Shown: piece by piece, positions 1 through 13,852 of the stretch
Numbering within the stretch: the stretch's first letter is position 1
Layout: each line of letters begins with the position of its first letter
DNA from: an uncultured Sedimentitalea sp.
GTDB lineage: Bacteria; Pseudomonadota; Alphaproteobacteria; Rhodobacterales; Rhodobacteraceae
Direction: 5' to 3'
Assembly: GCA_947504115.1 (NCBI GenBank)
Contig: CANNGH010000006.1
Coordinates: 186,001 to 250,000 of the forward strand
DNA length: 64,000 nucleotides
Made by a program: the position numbers and the translations under genes
The notes under the pieces: model-generated
Told to the model about the DNA's origin: nothing
What the model saw: only the letters and a program-made list of their open reading frames with translations
The model's database searches: none

Positions 1-2
1 AT

Positions 3-236
3 TACTTCCAGATCCTGTTCGACCGTCATCACATCGTCTATGCCGAAGGCATTGCCGCCGAATCCTTGCGGATCGATTCGCGCACGCGTCCCGCCCTCCC
101 CGCCGAATTGCAGGACCGTCTTGCCGTCCTTTTGCCCGGGCACGGCAAGGGCGGCGTGCATGGTCTGGACGTGCAGGAGACACTGCTCGACAACGCCGAT
201 ACGCTGGAGCGGCTGCGTCGCGCGTCGCGTGGCTGA
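3..236 (+). CDS. Hint-domain protein, C-terminal fragment (5' end outside window)
   Basis: The open frame enters from the left edge and ends at TGA 234-236, giving 77 residues. It begins YFQILFDRHHIVYAEG, followed by AESL, which matches the end of the Hedgehog/intein-like Hint domain (Hint_2) common in Rhodobacterales, where a conserved phenylalanine, DRH and xxAEG block closes the domain. These proteins are often large secreted or calcium-binding proteins with a self-processing module; the catalytic N-terminal Cys/His part lies outside the window and cannot be checked. It is followed by 87 bases and then prfC on the same strand. The family call is moderately certain; the substrate and fate of the protein are unknown. 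Confidence 0.6.
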   Translation, partial: YFQILFDRHHIVYAEGIAAESLRIDSRTRPALPAELQDRLAVLLPGHGKGGVHGLDVQETLLDNADTLERLRRASRG

Positions 237-323
237 TCCGTGGCATATCGCCGGAAACCTGATAATCAGCCGCTTTCCAATCCTGCGCTTGCCGCGCGGC
301 CGCGCAAAAGCTATGGCCCCTGA

Positions 324-1934
<1,611 letters not shown>

Positions 1935-1940
1935 TCCCTG

Positions 1941-2912
1941 ATGAGCACCTCCCGGTCTACGGCGATGCGCGGCCCGAACCGATTGCGCTGGGGCGTGGTG
2001 GCGACGGTCAAGGCTCCCTGCGAACAGGTGCTGAATTTCGCGGCGCACCATGCTGAACTGGGGGCGCACCGCATCCACATCTGCCTTGATGTGCCGGATG
2101 CGGACCTTGCCGAGGCGTTGCGTGCCCATCCGAAACTGCGCGTTCTCGTATGCGACGCCGCGCATTGGCGCAAGCTGGGCATGCGGCGGCCTGTGAAGCA
2201 TCAGGTGCGCCAGACGATGAACGCCACGCACATGTATAACCATCGCGCGCAGGTGGATTGGCTGGCCCATATCGACGTCGACGAATTTCTCTGGCCCGAA
2301 ACGGATATGGCAGACATTCTGGGCCGGTTGCGCGATGACGTGTTCTGCGCGCGCGTCCGCCCCATCGAATCGCTGGCGGGCGACGGACACGGCTTCAAGG
2401 GGTTGGTTCCCCCCGGCCCCGAGCGCAAAAAGATCGTGGAGCGGCTTTATCCGCGCTATGGACACCACGTCAGAGGCGGCTTTCTCAGCCATGTGGCCGG
2501 CAAGATCTTCGCGCGGACCGGGCAGCCCGATGTGACCCTCAGGATCCACAACATGTTTCGCGGGGACGACGTGAACCCCGGCGCAGTCGAACTGGACCGC
2601 GTGGCGCTGTGCCACCGTCACGTGACCGACTGGCCCGACTGGATCGCGGCCTATCGCTATCGCCTGGAAAAGGGCTCGTATCGGGCCGACCTGCCGCCCG
2701 CGCGCCCGCGCGAACGGGGCGGGTTGAGCCTGCATGATCTGCTCAGCCGGATCGAATCCGAACAGGGCGAGCCTGGCCTTCGGGCGTTTTTCGATGAACT
2801 CTGCGCGGACACCCCTTCCCGGCGCGCGGCGCTTCGAGAAGAGGGGTTGCTGCGGATTTGCGATCTCGATCTCGCGGCAAAACGCCGGAAACATTTCCCC
2901 GATTTCGTCTGA
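1941..2912 (+). CDS. Glycosyltransferase family 2-like protein (DVDEF motif)
   Basis: A 323-residue soluble protein of the glycosyl transferase family 2 subgroup (Pfam Glyco_tranf_2_4 type) widespread in Rhodobacterales. It opens with WGVVATVKAPCEQVLNFAAH, typical of these enzymes, and carries the metal/nucleotide-sugar binding motif DVDEF at residues 112-116, inside WLAHIDVDEFLW. There is no signal peptide or membrane segment, so it probably acts at the cytoplasmic face on a surface polysaccharide or other acceptor; donor and acceptor cannot be predicted. It begins six bases after prfC. The in-frame ATG at 1965 is an alternative start. The fold is likely; the substrate is unknown. Confidence 0.8.
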   Translation: MSTSRSTAMRGPNRLRWGVVATVKAPCEQVLNFAAHHAELGAHRIHICLDVPDADLAEALRAHPKLRVLVCDAAHWRKLGMRRPVKHQVRQTMNATHMYNHRAQVDWLAHIDVDEFLWPETDMADILGRLRDDVFCARVRPIESLAGDGHGFKGLVPPGPERKKIVERLYPRYGHHVRGGFLSHVAGKIFARTGQPDVTLRIHNMFRGDDVNPGAVELDRVALCHRHVTDWPDWIAAYRYRLEKGSYRADLPPARPRERGGLSLHDLLSRIESEQGEPGLRAFFDELCADTPSRRAALREEGLLRICDLDLAAKRRKHFPDFV

Positions 2913-2969
2913 ACCGGTGCGGGTTTCGAAACGATCATCACGACTTGCGATGTTTTCACACCAGTTGGT

Positions 2970-2998
2970 TTGACCGCTGTCACGCTTCTTGTTAAGAC
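2970..2998 (+). promoter_or_regulatory. Candidate sigma-70 promoter for the DEAD-box helicase gene
   Basis: TTGACC (2970-2975) and TAAGAC (2993-2998) are separated by 17 bases in the 182-base gap after the glycosyltransferase gene. The resulting leader would be about 90 bases, which is long for this window. This fits the regulated leaders of many cold-inducible DEAD-box helicases, but I see no specific leader structure. Confidence 0.4.
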
Positions 2999-3094
2999 CG
3001 ACGCGAACCTGACTGCACAATAGCGCAGGGCCAGCCGGGCCCGGTTCTCACCAGACGTGCGGGCCAGATCAGTGTCCGCAAGATGCGGATATAC

Positions 3095-4513
<1,419 letters not shown>

Positions 4514-4559
4514 TCCCGGCGCGCACCGTCCTTTGCAAATCGAATCCCGGCGATGACCT

Positions 4560-6227
4560 TCAGCGCATGCGGCTGATGATGATCGTCACCTCGGGTTTCT
4601 TGCCGATCTCGTTCTGTGCGCTCTGTCGCAGGACGCGGCGCAGGGATTCGTGCAGGGTATCGTCGCTCGCCAGGGTTTTTTCGTTGGCCCGGTTGAGAAA
4701 CTGGCTCAGATCGGCCTCCAGCACCTCGACCAGTGCGGCATTCGATGTTCCGGTATCGGGCAGGCCCATGATTTCGCACCAGGGATCGCCCAACGGTTCG
4801 TCCTCTTCATCCAGAATGATTGTCGCCGTCACGTGGCCGTTCAGCGCCATGCGGATGCGGTCGCGCACCACGCCGTCCATCGCGCCGATCAGGACCGACC
4901 CGTCCAGATAGGTGCGCCCGGTTTCGACGTAATCCGCGACACTGGCCTGTGCGCCGGTCAGATCCACCATCGTGCCGTTGACGGCCAGAACGCCCTGCAT
5001 GCCCCGCGCTTCGGCCAGTTTGACATGCTCGCGCAGATGCCGGTGTTCGCCATGCATCGGGATCAGGATATCGGGAGTCACAATTTGGTGGATCCGCTCG
5101 AGATCGGGGCGATTGGCATGGCCGCTGACATGGTATTGGCCGTTGTCGTCATCCACGACATCCACGCCCTTCTCGCTCAGCGCGTTCATGATGCGGATCA
5201 CGCCGCGCTCGTTTCCGGGAATGGTCTTGGACGAGAACAAGAACAGATCGCCCTCTTTGAGCTCCAGCCCCTGATATTTGCCCCGCGCAAGCTGGGCGCT
5301 GGCGGCACGTCGTTCGCCCTGACTGCCGGTGACCAGAAGCATGACGTTCTCGCGCGGCAATTCGCGTGCCTCTTCGGGGCTGACGACATGCGGAAAATCG
5401 GTCAGAACCCCGGTTTCCACCGCCGCTTCGATCATCCGGCGCATGGCGCGCCCCAGAAGGACGATCGAGCGCCCTGCCCGCTGGCCCGCCTCGGCCAGTG
5501 TCTTGACCCGCGCGACGTTGCTGGCGAACGTGGTCGCCACCACCATGCCGGTGGCCTGCGCCACAAGAGTTTCTATGGCCGGTCCAAGACTGGCTTCGGA
5601 GCGTCCGGGATGGGGCGAGAAGACATTGGTGCTGTCACAGATCAGCGCCTTGACGCCGTCCCTGGAGACCTCGGCCCAGAGTTCGGGATCGAATGCCTCG
5701 CCGACGATGGGCGTCGCATCCAGCTTGAAATCGCCCGAATGGATCAGCCGGCCCGCCGGTGTGTCGATCACCAGCGCCGCGCTTTCGGGGATGGAATGCG
5801 ACATCGGCAGGAAGCCGATTGTGAACGGCCCCGCAGCCACGGTTTCGGGCCAGGCCGATGCGGTGATCACGGCCTCGGGCGGATGGCCATGCTCGGCCAT
5901 CTTGGCACGGGCGATGTTGGCGGTAAAGGCGCGCGCGTGAACCGGCGCGCCAAGGGCGCGGTAGAAATGCGCCGCCGCGCCGACATGGTCCTCGTGGGCA
6001 TGGGTGATGAAAATCGCGTCGAGGCGGTCGGCCCGCTCGATCAGCCAGTTCATGTCGGGCATGATCAGATCGACGCCCGGCGTGCTGTCCATGTCGGGAA
6101 AGGCGACACCCAGATCCACAAGGATCAGGCGCTCGGCCCCCGGTGCGCCATATCCATAGACATAGGCGTTCATGCCGATTTCACCGGCGCCGCCAAGCGG
6201 CATGTAGATCAGTCTGTCACGGCTCAT
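4560..6227 (-). CDS. rnj: Ribonuclease J
   Basis: A 555-residue metallo-beta-lactamase/beta-CASP ribonuclease with 5'-3' exonuclease and endonuclease activity, used in rRNA maturation and mRNA turnover. The zinc-binding motif THAHEDH lies at residues 75-81 after the conserved start LIYMPLGGAGEIGMN. Length fits the RNase J family. I chose ATG 6227 (MSRDRL) over the GTG at 6239; either way its start overlaps the end of coaX (11 bases with 6227), indicating coupled translation. It is the last gene of the long nuo-birA-coaX-rnj run, and converges on the helicase gene. Alphaproteobacteria commonly carry both RNase J and RNase E. Confidence 0.94.
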   Translation of the reverse strand: MSRDRLIYMPLGGAGEIGMNAYVYGYGAPGAERLILVDLGVAFPDMDSTPGVDLIMPDMNWLIERADRLDAIFITHAHEDHVGAAAHFYRALGAPVHARAFTANIARAKMAEHGHPPEAVITASAWPETVAAGPFTIGFLPMSHSIPESAALVIDTPAGRLIHSGDFKLDATPIVGEAFDPELWAEVSRDGVKALICDSTNVFSPHPGRSEASLGPAIETLVAQATGMVVATTFASNVARVKTLAEAGQRAGRSIVLLGRAMRRMIEAAVETGVLTDFPHVVSPEEARELPRENVMLLVTGSQGERRAASAQLARGKYQGLELKEGDLFLFSSKTIPGNERGVIRIMNALSEKGVDVVDDDNGQYHVSGHANRPDLERIHQIVTPDILIPMHGEHRHLREHVKLAEARGMQGVLAVNGTMVDLTGAQASVADYVETGRTYLDGSVLIGAMDGVVRDRIRMALNGHVTATIILDEEDEPLGDPWCEIMGLPDTGTSNAALVEVLEADLSQFLNRANEKTLASDDTLHESLRRVLRQSAQNEIGKKPEVTIIISRMR

Positions 6228-7005
6228 GAGGGCTAACACTGTCCTTGTTGAATTTGTGGATCACGGTCAGGCCGTGCATTGTCAGGTCGTCCTCCAGCGC
6301 GTCGAACAGGTCTTCACCCTGCTGGAAAAGCGGCGCCAGACCGCCGGTCGCGACGATCTTCATCTTGCGGTCGCGTTCGGTCTTGATACGGGCACATATC
6401 TCACGCACCAGCCCGACGTAACCCCAGAAAACCCCCGATTGCATGCAGGCCACCGTATTGGTTCCGACAACCTTTTCCGGCTGCGTGATATCGACATGGG
6501 GCAGCGCGGCGGCGGCCATATGCAACGCTTCAAGACTGAGGTTGACCCCCGGCGCGATCACGCCGCCGATATAGGCGCCGTCGGTGTCCACGACGTCGAA
6601 TGTGGTGGCGGTGCCGAAATCGACCACGATCAGATCGCCGCCATGCCGGTCGAACGCGCCGGCGGTGTTCACCAGACGGTCCGAACCGATCAGCGTGCCC
6701 GCATCGACGCGCGGGTCCTGGGGCAACCGGCATTCCGGCTTGCCCACGACCAGCGGGCGCGCGTTGTAGAAGCGGTCGGAAAAAACCCGCAGGTTATATA
6801 CCACACGCGGCACCGTGGACGAGATGATGACCTCGGTGATGTCCGGCTCGATCCCGTAATGGTCAAGCAGCGTCGAAAACCATGTGAAATAGGCATCGGC
6901 CGTCCGGGCATGATGGGTCGACGTGCGCATGGTGCAGATGAACCGCGTTCCGTCCCAGATGGAAAATACGGTGTTCGTATTGCCGCAATCGATGGCCAAA
7001 AGCAT
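6217..7005 (-). CDS. coaX: Type III pantothenate kinase
   Basis: A 262-residue enzyme catalysing the first step of coenzyme A synthesis, ATP-dependent phosphorylation of pantothenate. The ASKHA-fold motifs are visible: N-terminal MLLAIDCGNTNTVFSIWDG (phosphate 1) and GGDLIVVDFGTATTFDVVD (phosphate 2). The start at ATG 7005 is preferred because the family begins right at this LLxIDxGNTxT motif; the extra upstream 23 codons are not conserved-looking. It lies 20 bases after birA and overlaps rnj, so it is in the same transcription unit. The association with birA is a familiar one for cofactor genes. Confidence 0.95.
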   Translation of the reverse strand: MLLAIDCGNTNTVFSIWDGTRFICTMRTSTHHARTADAYFTWFSTLLDHYGIEPDITEVIISSTVPRVVYNLRVFSDRFYNARPLVVGKPECRLPQDPRVDAGTLIGSDRLVNTAGAFDRHGGDLIVVDFGTATTFDVVDTDGAYIGGVIAPGVNLSLEALHMAAAALPHVDITQPEKVVGTNTVACMQSGVFWGYVGLVREICARIKTERDRKMKIVATGGLAPLFQQGEDLFDALEDDLTMHGLTVIHKFNKDSVSPHEP

Positions 7006-7025
7006 GGGAAACCCTCTCTTCCCGT

Positions 7026-7778
7026 TCAGAAAAAAACTTCTGCCGCCGGGATCGCCACGCGACCCCGCGCGCATTGCAGCACGAGATTGCCCGCCGCGTC
7101 CACGGTTTCGAACCTGCCCGAGGTTCGCGTCGCGCCGGTGCGCGCGGTGATCACTTGTCCGAGCCGCGCCGCATGCGCCAGCCAGTCCGCGCGGATCGGT
7201 TCAAACCCGCGCGAGACGAACGTTTCCTCGCGGCGCGCGTAGGCGGCGGCAAGATGGAGCAGGAACGTTTCCGGATCGACCTGCGCGCCGGTTGCCGACA
7301 GCAGGGAAACCGGGCGCAGCGCGTCCGGCTCGACCTGCGATGGCGTCGAAACAAGATTGACGCCGATCCCGATGGCAAGATGGGCCAACCGGTCGCCGCG
7401 CCCGGTGCTTTCCAGCAGGATACCGGCCAGCTTTTCACCATTCAGCAGCACGTCATTGGGCCATTTCAGGGCAAATCCGTCGCTGCGCCCGCTTACCGCG
7501 ATGCAAGCATCCAGAAGCGCCAGCGCCGCGACGAAGCTGCGCAGGGACGCGATGGCCACGGGCTCATCCGGGAACAGGACCAGCGTCGCCGACAGGTTGC
7601 CCACCGGGTCTGCCCAGGCGCGGCCTCGGCGGGCGCGGCCGACCAATTGGCGGTGGGCCATGATCCATTCCGGCCCACTCAGGGTCGGAGCGATGCGCGC
7701 CGCCTCGTCGAGCGTCGAATCGACCCGCTCCAGAATGCGCCGTCCATAACGGTCGGGCCAAATCGCGCCTTGGTTCAT
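7026..7778 (-). CDS. birA: Biotin--[acetyl-CoA-carboxylase] ligase (catalytic-only BirA)
   Basis: A 250-residue biotin protein ligase that makes biotinyl-AMP and attaches biotin to carrier lysines. The signature region reads ...QLVGRARRGRAW, a variant of the GRGRxGRxW loop, and ALKWPNDVLLNGEKLAGILLE carries the catalytic KWPND motif. There is no N-terminal winged-helix domain, so this is the monofunctional type that cannot act as the biotin operon repressor. A substrate in this window is the biotin domain of the methylcrotonyl-CoA carboxylase LiuD. It follows nuoN by 51 bases and precedes coaX, so it is probably transcribed with the complex I genes. Confidence 0.93.
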   Translation of the reverse strand: MNQGAIWPDRYGRRILERVDSTLDEAARIAPTLSGPEWIMAHRQLVGRARRGRAWADPVGNLSATLVLFPDEPVAIASLRSFVAALALLDACIAVSGRSDGFALKWPNDVLLNGEKLAGILLESTGRGDRLAHLAIGIGVNLVSTPSQVEPDALRPVSLLSATGAQVDPETFLLHLAAAYARREETFVSRGFEPIRADWLAHAARLGQVITARTGATRTSGRFETVDAAGNLVLQCARGRVAIPAAEVFF

Positions 7779-7829
7779 CTTGCCAAAGGGGGATTCGCCC
7801 GAAACACAGGATACCTTCCGGAGCAGCGA

Positions 7830-9278
7830 TCAGTTGACAAGTGTCGCGGCCGCCGCTGCCGCGGCCCCCTCGACGCCGAACATGTTGACGATGCCCAAGA
7901 GCATCACCGCCGCGGACGCCATCAGCGCGCCCCAAAGCACCGGCGAGGAATTGGTATCCATCGCCTCGCCCTCTTCGCCGAAATACATGTAATAGACGAT
8001 GCGCAGATAATAGAATGCCGCGATCACCGATGCGATCACCCCGGCCACGGCCAGCCAGACCAGCCCGCCCTCATAGGCGGCGCGCAGCACGTAAAGCTTG
8101 CCGAAAAAGCCCAGGAACGGCGGCACGCCCGCAAGGCTGAACAGCAGCACCAGCATCGCCAGCGCCTTGGCCGGCTCGTGGCGCGCATACATGTTCAGCG
8201 CGCGGATGTCGGTGATCGGAACGCCGTCGCGCTCCATCATCAGGATGAAGGCGAAGGTGCCGACATTCATCGCGACATAGATCGCCATGTAGATCAGCAT
8301 CGCCTGCACACCGAACGCATTGCCCGCAGCCAGCCCCATCAGCGCAAAGCCCATATGCGTGATCGACGAATACGCCATCAGCCGCTTGAATTCCCACTGC
8401 CCGATCGCGCCGACCGCGCCAAGGAACATCGAGAACAGCGACAGCAGCGCGATCACCTGCTGCCAGTCGCCCACGGCGCCGCCGAAGGCATCGAACAGCA
8501 TCCGCGCGAACAGGCCCATCGCCGCCAGTTTGGGGGCGGTGGCGAAATAGGCGGTGACGGGTGTGGGCGAGCCTTCGTAGACGTCCGGCGTCCACATGTG
8601 GAACGGCACCGCGCTGACCTTGAAGGCCAGACCCGAGATCAGGAAGATCAGGCCGAACAACAGCCCGACCGACACCTCGCCCTGAAGCGCCGTCTGGATG
8701 ATCCCGCTGAACAGCGTGGTCCCGGCATAGCCATAAACCAGCGACGCGCCATAAAGGAGCATGCCAGAACTGAGCGCGCCCAGCACGAAATACTTCAGCC
8801 CGGCCTCGGTCGATTTCACGCTGTCCCGACGCAGCGCCGCGATCACGTAGAGCGACAGCGATTGCAGCTCCAGCCCCATGTAGAGCGCCATCAGGTCGCC
8901 GGCGCTGACCATCATCATCATCCCGACGGTCGCCAGCGTCACCAGTATGGGAAACTCGAAGCGCAGCAGCCCGCGCCGTTGCATGTAATCCTGGCTCATC
9001 ACCAGAACGATGGCCGCCGAAAGCAGGATCGCCACCTTGGCAAAGCGCGCGAATCCGTCGTCGATGAACATCCCGTGAAACGCAATGCGGGTGCCCTCGC
9101 CGCTGGTCGCGATCCACGCGGCAAGCCCCACCATCAGCAGCCCGGTCATCCAGACCAGCAACGGTGCCGCGCCGTCCTTGCGGGTATAGACCCCGCCCAG
9201 CAGCGCCAGCATGGCAAAGATCGCCAGAATGATCTCGGGAAGGATGACGTTCAGATCAGCCTGTATCGACATGTCCAT
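7830..9278 (-). CDS. nuoN: NADH-quinone oxidoreductase subunit N
   Basis: A 482-residue membrane subunit of complex I, one of three antiporter-like proton-pumping subunits. The sequence is almost entirely hydrophobic (about 14 helices). It carries the family blocks [17 protein letters not shown] with the key glutamate of helix 5, [20 protein letters not shown] with the helix 7 lysine, and [17 protein letters not shown] with the helix 8 lysine. Start ATG 9278 is 13 bases after the nuoM stop. It is the last complex I gene of the operon; birA follows. Length matches the alphaproteobacterial form. Confidence 0.97.
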   Translation of the reverse strand: MDMSIQADLNVILPEIILAIFAMLALLGGVYTRKDGAAPLLVWMTGLLMVGLAAWIATSGEGTRIAFHGMFIDDGFARFAKVAILLSAAIVLVMSQDYMQRRGLLRFEFPILVTLATVGMMMMVSAGDLMALYMGLELQSLSLYVIAALRRDSVKSTEAGLKYFVLGALSSGMLLYGASLVYGYAGTTLFSGIIQTALQGEVSVGLLFGLIFLISGLAFKVSAVPFHMWTPDVYEGSPTPVTAYFATAPKLAAMGLFARMLFDAFGGAVGDWQQVIALLSLFSMFLGAVGAIGQWEFKRLMAYSSITHMGFALMGLAAGNAFGVQAMLIYMAIYVAMNVGTFAFILMMERDGVPITDIRALNMYARHEPAKALAMLVLLFSLAGVPPFLGFFGKLYVLRAAYEGGLVWLAVAGVIASVIAAFYYLRIVYYMYFGEEGEAMDTNSSPVLWGALMASAAVMLLGIVNMFGVEGAAAAAAATLVN

Positions 9279-9291
9279 CTGCGTGGCTCCC

Positions 9292-10833
9292 TCAGTTCGA
9301 TGCGTGCTGCGTGGCGGTTTCCGCCGCGTTCAGCGCAGTGTCGTAATTGGCGATCAGGGCGGTCGTCGTCGGTCCGATGATATCGGTGACCAGCGACGGA
9401 TAGATCCCCAGAAGCAGGGTCATCACCGCCAGCGGCGCGAATATCGCCTTTTCACGGCCCGACAGATCGGCGATCGTTTTCAGGCTTTCCTTGATCAGAT
9501 CCCCGAACACCAACCGCCGATACAACCAGAGCGCATAGGACGCGCTGAGGATGACGCCGGTTGCGGCCACGAAGGCGACCCAGGTATTCGCCTGAAACGC
9601 GCCGAACATGGTCAGGAACTCTCCGATGAACCCGCTGGTGCCAGGCAGGCCCAGATTGGCCATGGTGAACAGCATGAAGATCAGCGCAAAGGCCGGCATC
9701 CTGATGGCCAGCCCGCCGTAAGCGTCGATCTCGCGTGTATGCATGCGGTCATAGAGAACACCGACGACAAGGAACAGCGCCGCCGAGATGAAGCCATGGC
9801 TGATCATCTGGAAGATCGCGCCATCCACGCCCTGCTGATTGGCCGCGAAGATCCCGATGGTGACAAAGCCCATATGCGCCACCGACGTATAGGCGATCAG
9901 CTTCTTCATGTCCTCCTGAACCAGCGCGACAAGCGAGGTATAGACGATGGCGATCGCCCCCAGCCACAACATCAGCGGCGCCAGAACGTCGCTGCCGACC
10001 GGGAACATCGGCAGGGAAAAGCGCAGGAACCCGTAACCGCCCAGCTTCAGCAGGATCGCCGCCAGAACCACCGACCCCGCGGCCGGCGCCTCGACATGGG
10101 CATCGGGCAGCCAGGTATGCACCGGCCACATCGGCAGCTTGACCGCGAAGCTGGCAAAGAACGCCAGGAACAGCAGCGTCTGCATGCCGCCGATCACCTG
10201 CATGCCCAGCACGCTGAAGGTTTCGCTGCCGAACTGATGGGCCATCAGGGTTTCGATATCGGTGGTCCCGGCATCCGCGAACATCGCCACGAGCGCCACC
10301 AGCATCAGCACGGACCCGAGGAACGTATAGAGGAAGAACTTGAACGACGCGTAAATCCGGTTCTTGCCGCCCCAGATACCGATGATCAGGAACATCGGGA
10401 TCAGGCCGCCCTCGAAGAACAGGTAGAACAGCACCAGGTCCAGCGCCGTGAACACGCCAATCAGCAGGGTTTCCAGAACCAGGAACGCGATCATGTATTC
10501 CTTGACCCGCACCGTGACGGTCCAGCTTGCCAGGATCGTCAGCGGCATGATGAAGGTGGTCAGCATCACGAACAGGATGCTGATGCCATCGACACCCATC
10601 TTGTATTGCAGCCCCAGCAGCCAGTCCGCCTGTTCCACGAACTGGAAACCGGTGTTCGACGGATCGAACCCGAACAGGATGAACAGCGACACCAGAAACG
10701 TCGCGGTGGTCGCGAACAGCGCCACCCAACGCGCATTGCGGTTCGCGGCCTCGTCATGGCCGCGCAGGAACACCGCCAGGATCAGCGCCGCCAGCGTCGG
10801 CAGGAAGGTGACGATGGAAAGAAGGTTGTCCAT
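9292..10833 (-). CDS. nuoM: NADH-quinone oxidoreductase subunit M
   Basis: A 513-residue antiporter-like membrane subunit of complex I. Conserved blocks include [21 protein letters not shown], with the proton-path glutamate, [21 protein letters not shown] and [18 protein letters not shown], each typical of NuoM. The start used is ATG 10833, whose A base overlaps the last base of the nuoL TAA stop (TAATG), indicating translational coupling; the longer frame to 10863 would intrude into nuoL and is not needed. Around 14 transmembrane helices are expected, located in the distal arm of the complex. Confidence 0.97.
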   Translation of the reverse strand: MDNLLSIVTFLPTLAALILAVFLRGHDEAANRNARWVALFATTATFLVSLFILFGFDPSNTGFQFVEQADWLLGLQYKMGVDGISILFVMLTTFIMPLTILASWTVTVRVKEYMIAFLVLETLLIGVFTALDLVLFYLFFEGGLIPMFLIIGIWGGKNRIYASFKFFLYTFLGSVLMLVALVAMFADAGTTDIETLMAHQFGSETFSVLGMQVIGGMQTLLFLAFFASFAVKLPMWPVHTWLPDAHVEAPAAGSVVLAAILLKLGGYGFLRFSLPMFPVGSDVLAPLMLWLGAIAIVYTSLVALVQEDMKKLIAYTSVAHMGFVTIGIFAANQQGVDGAIFQMISHGFISAALFLVVGVLYDRMHTREIDAYGGLAIRMPAFALIFMLFTMANLGLPGTSGFIGEFLTMFGAFQANTWVAFVAATGVILSASYALWLYRRLVFGDLIKESLKTIADLSGREKAIFAPLAVMTLLLGIYPSLVTDIIGPTTTALIANYDTALNAAETATQHASN

Positions 10834-12893
10834 TACTGCGCTCCTCCGCCGATCGACATCCAAGTGACAAGGGCGGCGATGCCCAGCACCATCCAGAAGG
10901 CATAGGTAAAGATGTATCCCGACTGTGCCCGCCCGGTCAGCCGCGTGAAGAACGGCACGATCCCCATGGCAACCCCGTTCAGGAAGCCGTCGATGACATT
11001 GCCGTCACCGCGCCGCCAGAACAGGCGGCCGACACCGATGGCCGGGCGCACGAAGATCACGTTGTAGAGTTCGTCGAAATACCACTTGTTCTTGAGGAAC
11101 AGGTAGAGTGGGCGCTGCGTCTCGGCGAGACGGCCCGGAAGCGACGGGTTCACGATATAGAACCAGACCGCCAGAACCAGCCCGCCCAGCATCGCGATGA
11201 AAGGCGAAACCTTGACCCAGATCGGCGCGGCATGCGCGTCTTCCAGAATGTGGTTGTCCGGCGCCATGTAAAGCGCACCCTCGCCCGGCTGGCCGGCAAA
11301 GACGTAGTGAGGCGCGCCTTCCGCAGCGGCTGCGCCATCCTCGGCACCTTCGGCTGCAGCCTCGGCCACGGGAATGCCGTAGAATTCAGCCACCTCGTCG
11401 GCATGGCCGAAAAAGTTGCCATACCAGATCATGCCCGCAAACACTGCGCCCAGCGACAGCACTCCCAGCGGGATCAGCATGGTCATCGGGCTTTCATGGG
11501 CGTGGTCGTGGGTATGCTTGTCGCCCCGCGCCTTGCCGAAGAAGGTCAGGAAGATCAGCCGCCAGGAATAGAAGCTGGTCATCGCGGCCGCCGAAACCAG
11601 CAGCCAGAACCCGTATCCGGTGCCGCCGGCCCACGCGCTTTCAATGATCGCGTCCTTGGACAGGAACCCGGCGAACCCGATCTGCGTCAGCGGAATACCA
11701 ACCCCGGTGATCGCCAGCGTGCCGATCATCATCGCCCAGAAGGTATAGGGGATTTTCTTGCGCAGCCCGCCATAGTTCATCATGTCCTGCTCGTGATGCA
11801 TCGCATGGATGACCGAGCCGGCGCCAAGGAACAGCAGCGCCTTGAAGAAGGCGTGGGTGAACAGGTGGAACATGGCTGCGGAATACATCCCGACACCGGC
11901 GGCGACGAACATGTAACCCAGCTGGCTACAGGTCGAATACGCGATCACGCGCTTGATGTCGGTCTGCACCAGACCCACCGTCGCCGCGAAGAACGCCGTG
12001 CTGGCGCCGATCACGGTGACGAAGACCATCGCTTGCGGGGCGAATTCCATCAGCGGCGACATGCGCGACACCAGGAACACCCCCGCTGTCACCATCGTCG
12101 CCGCGTGGATCAGCGCCGAAACCGGCGTCGGACCTTCCATCGCGTCAGGCAGCCAGGTGTGCAGGAACAGTTGCGCCGATTTGCCCATCGCACCGATGAA
12201 CAGCAGGAAGGCGATCAGGTTGGCCGCGTTCCATTCACTCCACAGGAATGTCAGCTGCGTTTCCGCCAGCGTCGGCGCATAGGCGAAAACATCATCCAAC
12301 TTGATGCTGTCCACCAGAAAGAAGGTGGCGAACATCGCCAGTGAAAAGCCGAAATCGCCGACCCGGTTGACCACGAACGCCTTGATCGCGGCGGCATTGG
12401 CGCTGGGTTTGCGATAGTAGAACCCGATCAGCAGATACGAGGCGACGCCGACGCCTTCCCAGCCAAAGAACATCTGGATCAGGTTGTCCGACGTCACCAG
12501 CGCCAGCATGGCGAAGGTGAAGAACGACAGATAGGCGAAGAAGCGGGGCTTGTAGGTTTCGCCCTCTTTCCACTGGGGATCGTCGGCCATGTAGCCAAAG
12601 GAATAGAGATGGACGAGCGCGGAAACGGTGGTCACCACGATCAGCATGATCGCGGTCAGGCGGTCCATACGGATCGCCCAGTCCGCCACCAGCGAGCCGC
12701 TTTCCATGAAGCGCAGGATCTGGATCTTTTCGGCGACGCCATCGAATCCGAAGAACACGATCCAGGACAGGATCGCCGACAGGAACAGCAGCCCGGTCGA
12801 GATCCACAGCCCGGCGGTCTCTCCGATCAGCTTCCAGCCGAACCCGCAGATCAGCGCGCCGACGAGCGGCGCGAAAAGGATGATGGTTTCCAT
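10833..12893 (-). CDS. nuoL: NADH-quinone oxidoreductase subunit L
   Basis: A 686-residue membrane subunit, the most distal antiporter-like pump of complex I. It carries the NuoL signatures [47 protein letters not shown] and [16 protein letters not shown], split here only for reading. The C-terminal part (residues about 480-620) contains an Ala/Glu-rich insertion and then the region corresponding to the long amphipathic lateral helix before the last transmembrane segment. ATG 12893 follows nuoK by four bases. Ends in the TAATG overlap with nuoM. Confidence 0.97.
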   Translation of the reverse strand: METIILFAPLVGALICGFGWKLIGETAGLWISTGLLFLSAILSWIVFFGFDGVAEKIQILRFMESGSLVADWAIRMDRLTAIMLIVVTTVSALVHLYSFGYMADDPQWKEGETYKPRFFAYLSFFTFAMLALVTSDNLIQMFFGWEGVGVASYLLIGFYYRKPSANAAAIKAFVVNRVGDFGFSLAMFATFFLVDSIKLDDVFAYAPTLAETQLTFLWSEWNAANLIAFLLFIGAMGKSAQLFLHTWLPDAMEGPTPVSALIHAATMVTAGVFLVSRMSPLMEFAPQAMVFVTVIGASTAFFAATVGLVQTDIKRVIAYSTCSQLGYMFVAAGVGMYSAAMFHLFTHAFFKALLFLGAGSVIHAMHHEQDMMNYGGLRKKIPYTFWAMMIGTLAITGVGIPLTQIGFAGFLSKDAIIESAWAGGTGYGFWLLVSAAAMTSFYSWRLIFLTFFGKARGDKHTHDHAHESPMTMLIPLGVLSLGAVFAGMIWYGNFFGHADEVAEFYGIPVAEAAAEGAEDGAAAAEGAPHYVFAGQPGEGALYMAPDNHILEDAHAAPIWVKVSPFIAMLGGLVLAVWFYIVNPSLPGRLAETQRPLYLFLKNKWYFDELYNVIFVRPAIGVGRLFWRRGDGNVIDGFLNGVAMGIVPFFTRLTGRAQSGYIFTYAFWMVLGIAALVTWMSIGGGAQ

Positions 12894-12897
12894 GTCG

Positions 12898-13203
12898 CTA
12901 GCCCTTCATCACGTTGACGTCTTCCACGGCGATGGAGCCGCGGTTGCGGAAGAAACAGACCAGGATCGCCAGCCCGATCGCCGCCTCGGCCGCGGCCACG
13001 GTCAGCACGAACAGCGTGAAGACCTGTCCGGCCAGATCGTCCATGTAGCTGGAGAAGGCGACGAAGTTGATGTTCACCGACAGCAGGATCAGTTCGATGC
13101 TCATCAGCAGGATGATCACGTTCTTGCGATTCAGGAAAAGCCCGAAAATGCCGGTGACGAACATGACCGCCGCCACCGTCAGATAATGTTCAAGTCCGAT
13201 CAT
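12898..13203 (-). CDS. nuoK: NADH-quinone oxidoreductase subunit K
   Basis: A 101-residue, three-helix membrane subunit of complex I in the central hydrophilic axis. It has the two conserved glutamates of the family: one in [23 protein letters not shown] and one in [17 protein letters not shown]. The length is the standard 101-102 residues. ATG 13203 lies 46 bases after the nuoJ stop, the largest gap within the nuoI-nuoN part of the operon, with an AAGGAAG-type ribosome site shortly upstream. Confidence 0.97.
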   Translation of the reverse strand: MIGLEHYLTVAAVMFVTGIFGLFLNRKNVIILLMSIELILLSVNINFVAFSSYMDDLAGQVFTLFVLTVAAAEAAIGLAILVCFFRNRGSIAVEDVNVMKG

Positions 13204-13249
13204 TGCTCACTTCCTTGCCTTCCGGAATGTTGCGTCGCCTGAATCCGCA

Positions 13250-13852
13250 TCAGAGACCCTGCCCCGGTTTCACGTCCTTCAGTTCCATCGCCTTTGCGGG
13301 ATCGCGCCACATCTGCGCCAGCACGTCCTGGCGCTTGACGTCGGTGCGGTGGCGCAGGGTCAGGACGATCGCCCCGATCATCGCCACCAGCAGGATCAGC
13401 CCGGCAAGCTGGAACAGCAGGAAATACTGATCGTACAGGATCAGCCCGAGGGCCTCGGTATTGTGCCGGTCCGCGGGTGTCGCCTGCAGGCGCAGGCTCT
13501 CGGCGGCGGCGTTGCTTTCCCAGACGCCGAAGACCATCACGAACTGCATAAGCAGGATCAGCGCCACCAGCAGCGCCAGTGGCATGTATTTCGCCATCTC
13601 GCCTCTGAGCGCGGCGAAATCCACGTCCAGCATCATCACCACGAACAGGAACAGCACCATGACCGCGCCGACATAGACGATGACCATCAGCATCGCGACG
13701 AATTCCGCCCCCAGCAACACGAACAGACCAGCCGAGGACAGGAACGCCAGGATCAGCCACAGCACCGAATGGACCGGCTGGCGGCTGATCACGGTGAACA
13801 ACCCGCCGGTGATTGCACTGACTGCAAAAAGGTAAAAGGCAAATGCGATCAT
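13250..13852 (-). CDS. nuoJ: NADH-quinone oxidoreductase subunit J
   Basis: A 200-residue membrane subunit with five predicted helices; the conserved core [29 protein letters not shown] contains the helix 3 pi-bulge region that shapes the proton path. The C-terminal 50 residues are polar. Its ATG at 13852 overlaps the TGA of the preceding carboxymuconolactone decarboxylase-like gene (ATGA), so that interposed gene is translated as part of the same chain. Length is normal for alphaproteobacteria. Confidence 0.96.
   Translation of the reverse strand: MIAFAFYLFAVSAITGGLFTVISRQPVHSVLWLILAFLSSAGLFVLLGAEFVAMLMVIVYVGAVMVLFLFVVMMLDVDFAALRGEMAKYMPLALLVALILLMQFVMVFGVWESNAAAESLRLQATPADRHNTEALGLILYDQYFLLFQLAGLILLVAMIGAIVLTLRHRTDVKRQDVLAQMWRDPAKAMELKDVKPGQGL

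Noticed and set aside
7074-9380. 768-codon plus-strand frame across birA and nuoN
   Set aside because: Antisense to conserved genes, with very high Arg/His/Gln content and no recognisable domain.
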